IMG/VR virus record: IMGVR_UViG_3300015263_000342
Coordinates: 1 to 21,357 of that record
From: a virus
Length of the DNA: 21,357 nucleotides
Direction: 5' to 3' (one strand)
Shown in pieces: positions 13,148-19,726 of the stretch. The notes under the pieces were generated by a model. It had not been told where the DNA came from. It saw only the letters and a program-made list of their open reading frames with translations, and ran no database searches. Every line of letters begins with the position of its first letter. Positions within the stretch are counted from its first letter, which is position 1. A program made the position numbers and the translations under genes.

Positions 13148-14021
13148 TCAATCTTCCTGTTTATAAATATGCTTATCAAAATAACCACGATGACAATGGG
13201 AGTAGAACTCACATCTTCTCCCAAAGCTGAAGCAGCTAGAAGTATTCTTTTCAAACACATTATCTTTTATCTTATGCAAGGTATCTATAAACTTCATCAA
13301 GACCTCTTCTCTTCTCTCTTGATTTATATGATCAATTATAATTTGAGTTTTAAAATTCTTTTTGTTTAAAGTTAAGTATCCAAATTTTAAAATTCTTTTT
13401 GTTTAAAGTTAAGTATCCAAAAGATTTAATATCAGGGAATCCAGAAGCATACAAAGCTAGTTGATCCTTAGTCTGTACAGCGTTCTTTGCATACGGTTCG
13501 CTTGTAGTTTTGTTATCAAGTAATGCGTGGTGGACAGTGCCATCAGCAGCTTCTATCATAGCAATCAAATCTAACTTCCCATAAATACTATCGTCCGTTT
13601 CATTTCCGTCTTCGTCATAACCTTTGATTGTTACTTCTTCTTGAATCGAGATAACCTTTTTAATCTTAGGGAATATCTCTTTATGGTAAGCATCTAATAA
13701 CTTATGTCCTTTGTACCGCAAAGATAAAAAGTTCTGCTCCGCAATGGGAAGCTCTCTTTCGGAGGTATTCAAAAGAGAACTGTCTAAGTCCGACTTATAG
13801 TACTCGATAGTTACATCTTTGTATTTACTCCATTCGGAATCAAATACATCGTGGAAGTTATCTTTCCCAATAAGAAGTTCATTCAATGCCAAGTCAAGGG
13901 CATTGCCAAATGCTAGAGCAGAACTAAGTAAAGACGAACGATATCGCATTACATAGTGCAGGTAATATTTATAACCGCATTGTTCGTACTTTTCTCTTGC
14001 CGAAAAACTTAATCGTGTCAC
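13148..14021 (-). pseudogene. RecB/Cas4-like PD-(D/E)XK nuclease, frameshifted by a 37-bp duplication
   Basis: As it stands, the frame from 14021 stops at 13350 after 223 residues. The kept part has C15 in KYEQCGYKY, then GKLDLIAMI, ALLDNKTT and QLALYA, the D...DxK...Q core of the family. A perfect 37-bp tandem duplication (13348-13421) adds one base to the frame. If one copy is removed, the frame runs on to a TGA at 13148 and gives 278 residues. The restored end contains CFSFGRRCEFYSHC, the C-x6-C-x5-C that with C15 would bind the iron-sulphur cluster typical of AddB/Cas4-type nucleases. The shortened protein keeps the active site but loses three of four cysteines. The family is clear; whether it still works is open. 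Confidence 0.85.
13348..13421. repeat. Perfect 37-bp tandem duplication
   Basis: Two identical 37-bp units lie head to tail at 13348-13384 and 13385-13421. They encode FGYLTLNKKNFK in the first-read frame. As 37 is not a multiple of three, the second copy is read in another frame and ends the nuclease at TTT TAA. The lack of any difference between copies suggests a recent event or an assembly error. Confidence 0.95.
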
Positions 14022-14410
14022 TCAGCGTCTCCCAAATCTGCTTTACATTTTGGGCAAACGTAAAACTTTATTCCTCCTGCGCTATTGATATATGCGCCTT
14101 TGTGGTCACAGCCTTTTGGAATTGGAGGAGGTATGTGAGATGGGCTAATTCCTCTAAATAAAATCTTAGATATCTTCACTTGTCCTTGGTAAACATTTGA
14201 ACCAAGTGTCCAGTCAAAATCATTATCATCGCCAATGACTGTGTATCCAGCATCTAATTTTTTTAGAACATCTTCAAAGGACTCATAGATATTATGAGTA
14301 TTAAAAATATAAAACTCATATAGTTCTTGAGTAGTTAGTTCGGATGTATTATTATTCGACGTATAATATACCTTGTATTTTTTTTCTAAGTTGTCGTACA
14401 TATCAAACAT
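14018..14410 (-). CDS. Zinc-ribbon-tailed hypothetical protein, 130 aa
   Basis: The start was set at the ATG at 14408-14410, with AGAGG five bases upstream; the longer frame to 14446 covers the end of the small membrane gene. The protein begins MFDMYDNLEKKYKVYYTSN, has an acidic middle (YTVIGDDNDFDW) and ends with a Cys/His pattern: GCDHKGAYINSAGGIKFYVC then PKCKADL. C-x2-H...C-x2-C would bind one zinc. It overlaps the nuclease start by four bases, so the two may be translated together. No family is recognised. Confidence 0.75.
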   Translation of the reverse strand: MFDMYDNLEKKYKVYYTSNNNTSELTTQELYEFYIFNTHNIYESFEDVLKKLDAGYTVIGDDNDFDWTLGSNVYQGQVKISKILFRGISPSHIPPPIPKGCDHKGAYINSAGGIKFYVCPKCKADLGDAE

Positions 14411-14418
14411 ACTAACCT

Positions 14419-14562
14419 CTAAGATAAAAGAAAGCCGAGAAGACAAAGCAATAGAGAACTTCCAGATAAGAAGAATACTTTATCTTGCTTGTCTGTCTTG
14501 ATTAAATATGAGGCTCGTAGTGCAAGAAGAAATCCTGCCACAGCCAAAACCTTGCCCGTCAC
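14419..14562 (-). CDS. Two-pass micro-membrane protein, 47 aa
   Basis: Reads GTG-TGKVLAVAGFLLALRASYL, then a charged turn IKTDKQDK, then VFFLSGSSLLLCLLGFLLS. This gives two hydrophobic helices joined by a basic loop. GGAG lies seven bases before the GTG, which overlaps the upstream stop as GTGA. The end falls just before the next ribosome site. The hairpin layout resembles small holin-like or membrane-modulating phage proteins, but no family is recognised. Confidence 0.65.
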   Translation of the reverse strand: MTGKVLAVAGFLLALRASYLIKTDKQDKVFFLSGSSLLLCLLGFLLS

Positions 14563-14837
14563 AAAGCAGCTCCAACGCTTCGTAGATGCGCTTTGACTTG
14601 TTCAATTTTTACTTGAACTTCTTTTTCTCCAAGTGCAGGAAGAAGTCCAGTTACGATAACTTCAATAAGCTCCTCACTAAGTCGGAACTCTTCTGGGATA
14701 TCAATAGTGATATCAACCTCTTGAGTTCCTTCTTCTTTATTAGAAAAGATTGTATAAGAATTTACAGCATTGATATCTCGCTCAATCAAATTGAGGGAAT
14801 CTTTTGAAATGTAAATCTTACGAGTAATTCTTTTCAT
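14559..14837 (-). CDS. Hypothetical protein, 92 aa
   Basis: A charged protein with an N-terminal basic strand (MKRITRKIYISKDSLNLIER), a central acidic strand EVDITIDIPEEFRLSEEL and a C-terminal helical part EVQVKIEQVKAHLRSVG. An AAGGAG site precedes the ATG. It is flanked by two micro-membrane genes with which it overlaps or nearly abuts. Function unknown. Confidence 0.7.
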   Translation of the reverse strand: MKRITRKIYISKDSLNLIERDINAVNSYTIFSNKEEGTQEVDITIDIPEEFRLSEELIEVIVTGLLPALGEKEVQVKIEQVKAHLRSVGAAL

Positions 14838-14838
14838 G

Positions 14839-14943
14839 TTAACTCCTTGTAATTAAATATATAATTAATACGTCTAAGGCAAACCCAACAGGAAGTGCTA
14901 TCCCCATTGGAACCTTGAAGACCATGTGTAGTAATGATATCAT
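14839..14943 (-). CDS. Micro-membrane protein, 34 aa
   Basis: The sequence MISLLHMVFKVPMGIALPVG then FALDVLIIYLIT is almost wholly hydrophobic with one Lys and one Asp. It would cross the membrane once or sit as a short hairpin around the PMG/PVG turns. Its ATG overlaps the upstream stop as ATGA, GGAG lies seven bases upstream, and its stop is just before the next gene. The role is unknown. Confidence 0.6.
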   Translation of the reverse strand: MISLLHMVFKVPMGIALPVGFALDVLIIYLITRS

Positions 14944-15125
14944 ACAATCTCCTCATTAACAATTACTGCCAATATTCTACAATCAGGCATTGCTTTCTTA
15001 AAAGTTTCTCTATTTATTTCAACAAGCAATCTAACTTCTTCTGTCCACTCAGGAAAGAATAGTTCAGTAGTTTCTTTTTTTTCTTTTGACATTGCGTTTT
15101 GTATAATAAATTTAATACCGACCAT
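14940..15125 (-). CDS. Hypothetical protein, 61 aa
   Basis: A small mixed protein: MVGIKFIIQNAMSKEKKETT, then FFPEWTEEVRLLVEINRETF and CRILAVIVNEEIV. No metal-binding or catalytic pattern. It is flanked by the 62-aa membrane protein upstream and the 34-aa membrane protein downstream, and overlaps the latter by four bases. Function unknown. Confidence 0.65.
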   Translation of the reverse strand: MVGIKFIIQNAMSKEKKETTELFFPEWTEEVRLLVEINRETFKKAMPDCRILAVIVNEEIV

Positions 15126-15126
15126 G

Positions 15127-15315
15127 TTAGTCCTTTTGTTTCATGAACTTATCGAAATCCTTTTCGACTTTTTGTTTTGATTGCGGAGTAATTCTAATCA
15201 GAACTTCTACTAATGCCGACCTTCCATCTTTAGATATAGAACGAAGAACATCCATAAGAAGAATACCTAGCCCGAAAAACAATAACATAACTAGCGAATA
15301 AATAATTACTGTCAA
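15127..15315 (-). CDS. Single-pass small membrane protein, 62 aa
   Basis: The start is TTG at 15313-15315, chosen because AAAGGA lies six bases upstream and no ATG fits. The N-terminus TVIIYSLVMLLFFGLGILLM is a membrane helix, and the rest is a charged cytoplasmic tail (DVLRSISKDGRSALVEVL, then QKVEKDFDKFMKQKD). It follows copy B of the leader motif (15332-15353). With one base fewer in that motif an ATG frame MGGIWALTKGR would join straight onto this protein, so a frameshift is possible. The plan is like the broken gene at 1339-1550. Confidence 0.65.
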   Translation of the reverse strand: MTVIIYSLVMLLFFGLGILLMDVLRSISKDGRSALVEVLIRITPQSKQKVEKDFDKFMKQKD

Positions 15316-15331
15316 GCTGCGTCCTTTAGTT

Positions 15332-15353
15332 AAAGCCCAGATTTCCGCCCATA
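15332..15353 (-). repeat. Copy B of a leader motif ahead of a small membrane-protein gene
   Basis: Minus strand TATGGGCGGAAATCTGGGCT plus TT. It matches copy A (1563-1583) in TATGGGC, ATCTGGGCTTT and position: right after an upstream stop and right before a small membrane-protein gene. From its ATG it reads MGGNLGFN then stops. Copy A has one base less in the middle. Confidence 0.5.
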
Positions 15354-15354
15354 T

Positions 15355-15693
15355 CTACATGAGCTTTAGCATGTTTACCAACTCCGTAACATACCGCATA
15401 CCATTCTTTGTACACAGTTTAAGGTGTTCTTTCATCGGCTGGAACACTACCCCATTAGGAGTGACAATGGCGATGGTGTTAGAGGCAACCTGTTGCTTCT
15501 TCGATACAGCGTCCACTTGCCATGCCCTATTGTGCATGTTCGCCTTCTTCACTTCTATGAGTAGCACCTCACCTTTCTTCATGGCAATGATGTCCACTCC
15601 TTCGTGAGTCTGATCTCGCTGCTTACTCAAAGTAAACCCATTATCTTTCAACACTTTACGCACAAAGCTTTCTGCCTTATTCTTTTTCATCAT
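15355..15693 (-). CDS. PD-(D/E)XK nuclease, resolvase or restriction-like
   Basis: At 112 residues this is a minimal nuclease domain. KAESFVRKVLKDNGF is the first helix, EGVDIIAMKKGEVLLIEVKK carries the D...E-x-K active site (D49 region, then E and K in IEVKK), and QVDAVSKKQQVASNTIAIVT the following helix and strand. This layout fits archaeal-type Holliday junction resolvases, Mrr-like and Endonuclease-III-type restriction folds alike. A branch-resolving role would suit its place near the recombination genes. GAGGG precedes tandem ATGs, and the first one overlaps the upstream stop as ATGA. Confidence 0.8.
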   Translation of the reverse strand: MMKKNKAESFVRKVLKDNGFTLSKQRDQTHEGVDIIAMKKGEVLLIEVKKANMHNRAWQVDAVSKKQQVASNTIAIVTPNGVVFQPMKEHLKLCTKNGMRYVTELVNMLKLM

Positions 15694-15920
15694 GCCCTCT
15701 TAATTAACTTTATGAGAACCTCTTGCGATACTGAGAACTTACACAACATCTCCTTAAGACAACGCTCTGTAACGTCCTCGCCTGTCTTGTGCGCTACGAA
15801 CTTAATATTGTAGCCCGCATCTATCATCTGCTTACACTCGCTTAGATTGATATATCGTGAAGCGTCATGCGAATAAAGCTTTCTATTCTTATAATATGTT
15901 ACCACAAATTGCTTATTCAT
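15690..15920 (-). CDS. PhaR-N-like DNA-binding domain protein, 76 aa
   Basis: YYKNRKLYSHDASRYINLSE, then MIDAGYNIKFVAHKTGEDVT and ERCLKEML match the pattern of the PHB/PHA accumulation regulator N-terminal domain: (Y/K)-x-NR(K/R)LYD...SRYV(T/N)L, then KTGEDLT...L. In PhaR proteins this domain binds DNA. Here it is the whole protein plus a short tail, with no PHA-granule part. It could be a phage DNA-binding regulator or a decoy of the host one; both are inference. A GGAG site lies eight bases before the ATG. It overlaps both neighbours by four bases. Confidence 0.7.
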   Translation of the reverse strand: MNKQFVVTYYKNRKLYSHDASRYINLSECKQMIDAGYNIKFVAHKTGEDVTERCLKEMLCKFSVSQEVLIKLIKRA

Positions 15921-16204
15921 TTCAGCGTCTCCTCTTTTCTTTTGAATCCTTCCATAACAATTACATCTGAATCAGTACGGTATATCACATAGTCCATATG
16001 ATATGGCTGTTTGTTTAACCAGTATAACATACCGTACATCGTTTCAAACTTGGGGCTTACCTTACGTCTACCCGATAGGATGATGCGTCTAGGTATTTGG
16101 TAACGAATCACCGCTACATATCTAGGCTTCTCAAACTTTGCATCTGGAAGAGGGAAGTCTACTACCATCGAACTATAGTTTGGGTATTTCTTTTTAGAAG
16201 TCAT
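15917..16204 (-). CDS. Hypothetical basic protein, 95 aa
   Basis: Lys/Arg/Tyr-rich: SKKKYPNYSSMVVDFPLPD, then PRYVAVIRYQIPRRIILSGR, KVSPKFETMYGMLYWLNKQ and a strand DYVIYRTDSDVIVMEGF. A small alpha/beta fold with a basic surface is likely. No active-site motif is visible. It overlaps the 60-aa gene upstream by 11 bases and the PhaR-N-like gene downstream by four. Family not recognised. Confidence 0.7.
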   Translation of the reverse strand: MTSKKKYPNYSSMVVDFPLPDAKFEKPRYVAVIRYQIPRRIILSGRRKVSPKFETMYGMLYWLNKQPYHMDYVIYRTDSDVIVMEGFKRKEETLK

Positions 16205-16376
16205 AATCTTTATCCTTGTAGTTTTCTATTTTACCTTTCGCCAATAACTTTTTTCCTTCTCTAATTTGGAAAGCAGTTCCTACTGAGGAAGCCCTTGCAA
16301 AGATGAGAGCATCGGTTAAGTTATTGAAGTCATGTGTAGAAGTTTTATTTTTTAGTTTAAGAAACACTGTAATCAT
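16194..16376 (-). CDS. Hypothetical protein, 60 aa
   Basis: Strand-helix-strand layout: MITVFLKLKNKTSTHDFNNL, TDALIFARASSVGTAFQIRE, GKKLLAKGKIENYKD. The DALIFARASS helix followed by FQIREGKKLLAKG strand pair suggests a tiny alpha/beta domain. It follows the rIIB-like gene with an ATGA overlap, so the two are coupled. Function unknown. Confidence 0.7.
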   Translation of the reverse strand: MITVFLKLKNKTSTHDFNNLTDALIFARASSVGTAFQIREGKKLLAKGKIENYKDKDYDF

Positions 16377-17209
16377 AGAGTCTCTCCACAGTTAGGACAA
16401 TAGTTATCCCCAGCTACATCAGGTTCCCCACAAGAAGGACAGCTACCATCGTCCTCAAACTCAACCTCTGGAAGTTCGCAGAGATATTCTCGTTTGTATG
16501 CTGATGTAACTAATGGCTTGTCGATCAGTCCTTGTGATTCAGCTACAACCTTGAAGCGACATACTCGCATCTTAGTACCGTTGTAATCAGTAGGTACTGC
16601 AACAACGTCAGCAGGGTCAACCTCAACGTCAAGCAGCTTATCATCTCCCGATGCAAACGACTGAGCGTAGCTCATTGTCGCAACGTGAAGTCCGTGGGAA
16701 CATACATTGTTCGGGTTATCATCCACCTTAGATCGGTCAATCTGCACAACATTACCCACTGAGTTATCCATCTTACCAGTATGCTTATCAAGGAAGTCAT
16801 TACGTACTGCACGATAGGCAATGAAGTTTCCTTCGGTTGTGATAGGATGTCCGTTATGTTCGAGAAACTTGTAAAGCATTTGTCTGCTATTAAAGCTTGG
16901 GTTGTTCTTAAGCTTAGCCCAGAACTTTAGTAGCGGTTCAAACGGAAGATTGTTATTGAAGAAGTCAAGCACTCTAGTTGACAATGATTCGGGCAGAGCG
17001 TCGCCATCAACATGAACTAGTCCATCAATAACTTCGAAACCTCGCTCACTAAGAGAGTCAGCAATAGACAACAAAGGAATAATCTCGTCAAGTTTACCCT
17101 CCTTGATTTTCTGAATGACTTGATCGTAACGACCATCAGCTTTGTTAATTGTTGTTGTCTTACCTGCATGATTAAGGATAAGACTTTGTGGTAGAATAAT
17201 GTAATTCAT
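16373..17209 (-). CDS. rIIB: rIIB-like protein with C-terminal zinc ribbon
   Basis: The 278-residue protein matches the rIIB-like family: FLEHNGHPITTEGNFIAYRA, VRNDFLDKHTGKMDN, VQIDRSKVDDNPNNVCSHGL, then HVATMSYAQSF and the DVVAVPTDYNGTKMRVCRF segment. In T4, rIIB acts with rIIA at the membrane and affects lysis and exclusion by lambda Rex; its exact chemistry is not known. An added zinc ribbon lies at the end (SCPSCGEP...NYCPNCGE). The start was set at 17207-17209, with GGGAG six bases upstream. One small gene separates it from rIIA. The gene name is used in the family sense. Confidence 0.88.
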   Translation of the reverse strand: MNYIILPQSLILNHAGKTTTINKADGRYDQVIQKIKEGKLDEIIPLLSIADSLSERGFEVIDGLVHVDGDALPESLSTRVLDFFNNNLPFEPLLKFWAKLKNNPSFNSRQMLYKFLEHNGHPITTEGNFIAYRAVRNDFLDKHTGKMDNSVGNVVQIDRSKVDDNPNNVCSHGLHVATMSYAQSFASGDDKLLDVEVDPADVVAVPTDYNGTKMRVCRFKVVAESQGLIDKPLVTSAYKREYLCELPEVEFEDDGSCPSCGEPDVAGDNYCPNCGETL

Positions 17210-17210
17210 A

Positions 17211-17363
17211 CTATGCTCCCATGTATACAAGTTGATCGTATACTTTGTTAAGTGTTGTAATCATTCTTTCAAAGTGATTATATTCATCAAGTGATCCACT
17301 ATCTTTTTGCTTGTCTCGTAGGTCTTCGATAACCGATCCTAAACTTACAATTAGTTCCCCCAT
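17211..17363 (-). CDS. Hypothetical helical protein between rIIA and rIIB, 50 aa
   Basis: Start set at 17361-17363, because AGGAG lies seven bases upstream; the frame open to 17399 has none. The protein, MGELIVSLGSVIEDLRDKQK then EYNHFERMITTLNKVYDQLV, is two amphipathic helices and likely a helical hairpin. It sits one base from the end of rIIA and just before rIIB, so it may work with that pair. No family is recognised. Confidence 0.65.
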   Translation of the reverse strand: MGELIVSLGSVIEDLRDKQKDSGSLDEYNHFERMITTLNKVYDQLVYMGA

Positions 17364-17364
17364 A

Positions 17365-19236
17365 TTATTTCTCCTTCGATTGTTTGTTAATTTCGTCAAT
17401 TACAATTTGTGAACTGTTATTAGAATAGTAGCCTAAGCTAGATAGTACAGTAATCAGAGGATACTTTTTAACTAGATCATTGAACTCAGACTTCATAACA
17501 TCATGCTCCGCTTTGAGTGTAGGAAAGTTAGCGAACAAGTATCTTTGCATTGGATCAGTTGATTTCTTACGCTTGAATTTCTTAAGAACACTAACCTTCT
17601 CCCATCCATGAGGAAGATTATCTAATCCTACCACATCATCTTTGTTTTTGGATAGTAGGTATTTTTTGCCTTGCTCAATAGTCATACCTTTTTTAAGAAC
17701 AATATCTTTGTTGCACTTAGGAACATTAATTACAGTAAGAAAGTTTGATAGTTCTTTGGCTTCTTCTGTAGATTCGTCTACGAATACAACAGGCTTATCA
17801 TAATTGTTTAGCTTCTCAACAGTCCATTGTGACCTTGTACCATTACTCTCGATTGCCCAACAGATAGCATCTCTTGTACTCTTTTGTGTACGTTGTGCAG
17901 TTTTCTTGGGAGGTAATGGTAGACTATCTGCGTCAAGTCTATTAGTAAAGATAATATCTTGGAAAGGAATGTTAGCAATAGCATCTGCACTTACAAGTAC
18001 CTTGTCTTTATTTGTCTCAAGGTAGTGATTAAGTTTACGTGCAAGATTGTTGCCGTTGTCTGTGCTAGTATAGATCATTACAGTAAAATCTAATCGTACT
18101 GACTTAGCTAGTTCGTAGTGAACAGAGGCTCGTCGTCCTCGTCTTACATACCTATACTCAATAGATTGTGGACATACTACTGAACCTTTTGTCATCGTAT
18201 GACCCGAACCTAAGTCAATATCAAGTCTTTCAATTTGTTCAAAACATGAATAAGTTTTCTTGTGTTCAAGTCGTTGCTTCAAAGGAAGCGAAGCATTGTT
18301 GATTCTCGAATTGATAATGCCTTCGATCTTACTACGACAATCAGCTAACATCTTATCTTGATATGCCTTGTTCTGATCGTTGTTTTCAAGACGTTCTCTT
18401 GATGAAGCAATCTTGAAATGTCCATTATTCACGTTAATAGTTACAATACTGTTACCAGAATGTAAGGTATTAACTTTTCTATTCCAGTAAGGATAGCCAG
18501 AGGAAGTGCTGTCTTCCATCAAATCATATTCGATGCCATCAATTAAATAAATTGTACGAGATTCGCTACCATGAGAATCAAAGATTGTCATATTGCCGAG
18601 CGTCAAAGTCGGGCTTAGTTGGTGAATATCTTTGCTACCAATGAACTTAATAGGCTCTTGCCAAAAACGTACACAGCGTTGTACTGCATTACGAAACTCA
18701 GGAATATCTTTGGGCTTAACACCGATTGAAATTTCCACCCCATTAGATTCCTTCGTAAGTTCCTTACTAATTAGATTAACTCCGCCATCGTCTGCAAGAT
18801 GTGCGACATAAATGTATTTAGTTCCATTGACAAATGATGTGATAGTAAAGCTATCAGTATAACTGAAGGCAGACTTAGCACCAATACCAAAGCCACCAGT
18901 TTGAGTATTAGTATTCCTTTTAGTTGATGAACCATAGTTTACGAAGATATTTTCCATGCGGTCAGGAGTAATGCCTACACCATAATCACGCACCTTGAAT
19001 ACGGGATCAAGTGTATTAGGTACAGTGATCTCGATAGCTTGTTTGCCCCATGTACCAGCTTCTCTCATAGCATCTCTACCATTACATACATACTCTTGTA
19101 CGAGTGTACGAATCGGATAAGCATATAGCTTACTCAGGATGTCAACTACCAGTCGAACATCAGAGATACCAAAGTTGAGAGCTTTCGTTGGCTCGACGTT
19201 TGAATCGATCTTTACTGCGTTGTTGTTTATAATCAT
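17365..19236 (-). CDS. rIIA: rIIA-like GHKL ATPase
   Basis: The 623-residue protein has the Bergerat ATP-binding fold: N box VQEYVCNGRDAMREAG (E48, N52, D55), G1 box RDYGVGIT (D84, G86, G88) and the lid GGFGIGAKS at 114-122, in the order seen in MutL, gyrase B and Hsp90. Residues around 200-300 form a second domain, followed by a family-specific long C-terminus. That is the layout of phage rIIA-like proteins. GGAGG precedes the ATG by six bases. The neighbour order rIIA, small gene, rIIB is in one operon. The role is likely host-membrane or exclusion related as in T4, but that is by analogy. Confidence 0.9.
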   Translation of the reverse strand: MIINNNAVKIDSNVEPTKALNFGISDVRLVVDILSKLYAYPIRTLVQEYVCNGRDAMREAGTWGKQAIEITVPNTLDPVFKVRDYGVGITPDRMENIFVNYGSSTKRNTNTQTGGFGIGAKSAFSYTDSFTITSFVNGTKYIYVAHLADDGGVNLISKELTKESNGVEISIGVKPKDIPEFRNAVQRCVRFWQEPIKFIGSKDIHQLSPTLTLGNMTIFDSHGSESRTIYLIDGIEYDLMEDSTSSGYPYWNRKVNTLHSGNSIVTINVNNGHFKIASSRERLENNDQNKAYQDKMLADCRSKIEGIINSRINNASLPLKQRLEHKKTYSCFEQIERLDIDLGSGHTMTKGSVVCPQSIEYRYVRRGRRASVHYELAKSVRLDFTVMIYTSTDNGNNLARKLNHYLETNKDKVLVSADAIANIPFQDIIFTNRLDADSLPLPPKKTAQRTQKSTRDAICWAIESNGTRSQWTVEKLNNYDKPVVFVDESTEEAKELSNFLTVINVPKCNKDIVLKKGMTIEQGKKYLLSKNKDDVVGLDNLPHGWEKVSVLKKFKRKKSTDPMQRYLFANFPTLKAEHDVMKSEFNDLVKKYPLITVLSSLGYYSNNSSQIVIDEINKQSKEK

Positions 19237-19245
19237 AACTTCCTC

Positions 19246-19404
19246 CTAAAATTCTGATGGAATATTAATATCAATTCTATCGGATATATTTAAGTCAAAC
19301 ATTTCTTTATCTAATGCTTTAATACCTTCCATTCCATAAAGAAAAACTATGAGAGTTTTATCTTCTACCTTCTCTAAGAAATCAATTAGTTCTTGAACAG
19401 TCAT
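19246..19404 (-). CDS. Hypothetical protein, 52 aa
   Basis: The sequence MTVQELIDFLEKVEDKTLIV, then FLYGMEGIKALDKEMFDLN and a C-terminal strand RIDINIPSEF. The opening helix with T-V-x-ELI-x-FL-x-K and a following strand is common in small phage proteins of unknown use. An AGAGGAGGAAC site lies before the ATG, and the start overlaps the upstream stop as ATGA. It is just ahead of rIIA. Confidence 0.7.
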   Translation of the reverse strand: MTVQELIDFLEKVEDKTLIVFLYGMEGIKALDKEMFDLNISDRIDINIPSEF

Positions 19405-19589
19405 AGTTCCTCCTCTAAGTTTTTGTTATCATCTAAATATCTAGGATCAATATATCCCACTGGCAAATAAGATTCTAAGTCATTCGTAGATATGTTGTCT
19501 AGTAGAATTTCAAGGGCAGAAATTTCCTCATCGAGAATGTCTCTTTTTATTTGAGCAATTACTGCGTCAATTAAATCAGATTTAGTCAT
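19401..19589 (-). CDS. Hypothetical helical protein, 62 aa
   Basis: Begins MTKSDLIDAVIAQIKRDILD, continues EISALEILLDNISTNDLESY and has a tail ending NKNLEEEL. It is acidic and probably all-alpha. GAGGAATAATT precedes its ATG. It overlaps the 52-aa gene downstream by four bases. Function unknown. Confidence 0.7.
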   Translation of the reverse strand: MTKSDLIDAVIAQIKRDILDEEISALEILLDNISTNDLESYLPVGYIDPRYLDDNKNLEEEL

Positions 19590-19591
19590 AA

Positions 19592-19726
19592 TTATTCCTC
19601 ACATCTAGTACATCCTGCACCATTACAGCGAGAACATACGTGGTCATCTTCATAGTCGTACTCACTTGAATCGTGGACGTTGCAGTACTTACACTCTCCA
19701 CAATCACACAATCTTTCTTCGTTCAC
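19592..19726 (-). CDS. Cysteine-rich micro zinc-finger protein, 44 aa
   Basis: Starts at GTG, overlapping the upstream stop as GTGA, with GGAG eight bases upstream. Reads MNEERLCDCGECKYCNVHDS, an acidic stretch SEYDYEDD, then HVCSRCNGAGCTRCEE. Eight cysteines form two clusters: C-x-C-x2-C-x2-C and C-x2-C-x4-C-x2-C. The second cluster resembles the DnaJ-type CxxCxGxG repeat. Two zinc ions could be held. The role is unknown; a protein-binding or regulatory task is plausible. Confidence 0.65.
   Translation of the reverse strand: MNEERLCDCGECKYCNVHDSSEYDYEDDHVCSRCNGAGCTRCEE

Noticed and set aside
13169-13369. Plus-strand frame of 66 codons near the broken nuclease end
   Set aside because: It is the complement of the displaced Cys-rich end of the nuclease, which explains why the stretch stays open.
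13348-13421. TTTAAAC heptamer in the 37-bp unit as a -1 frameshift site
   Set aside because: A -1 slip in the first-read copy leads to CAA AAA GAA TTT TAA, an immediate stop, so it cannot restore the nuclease. Only a +1 shift at TTT TAA would.
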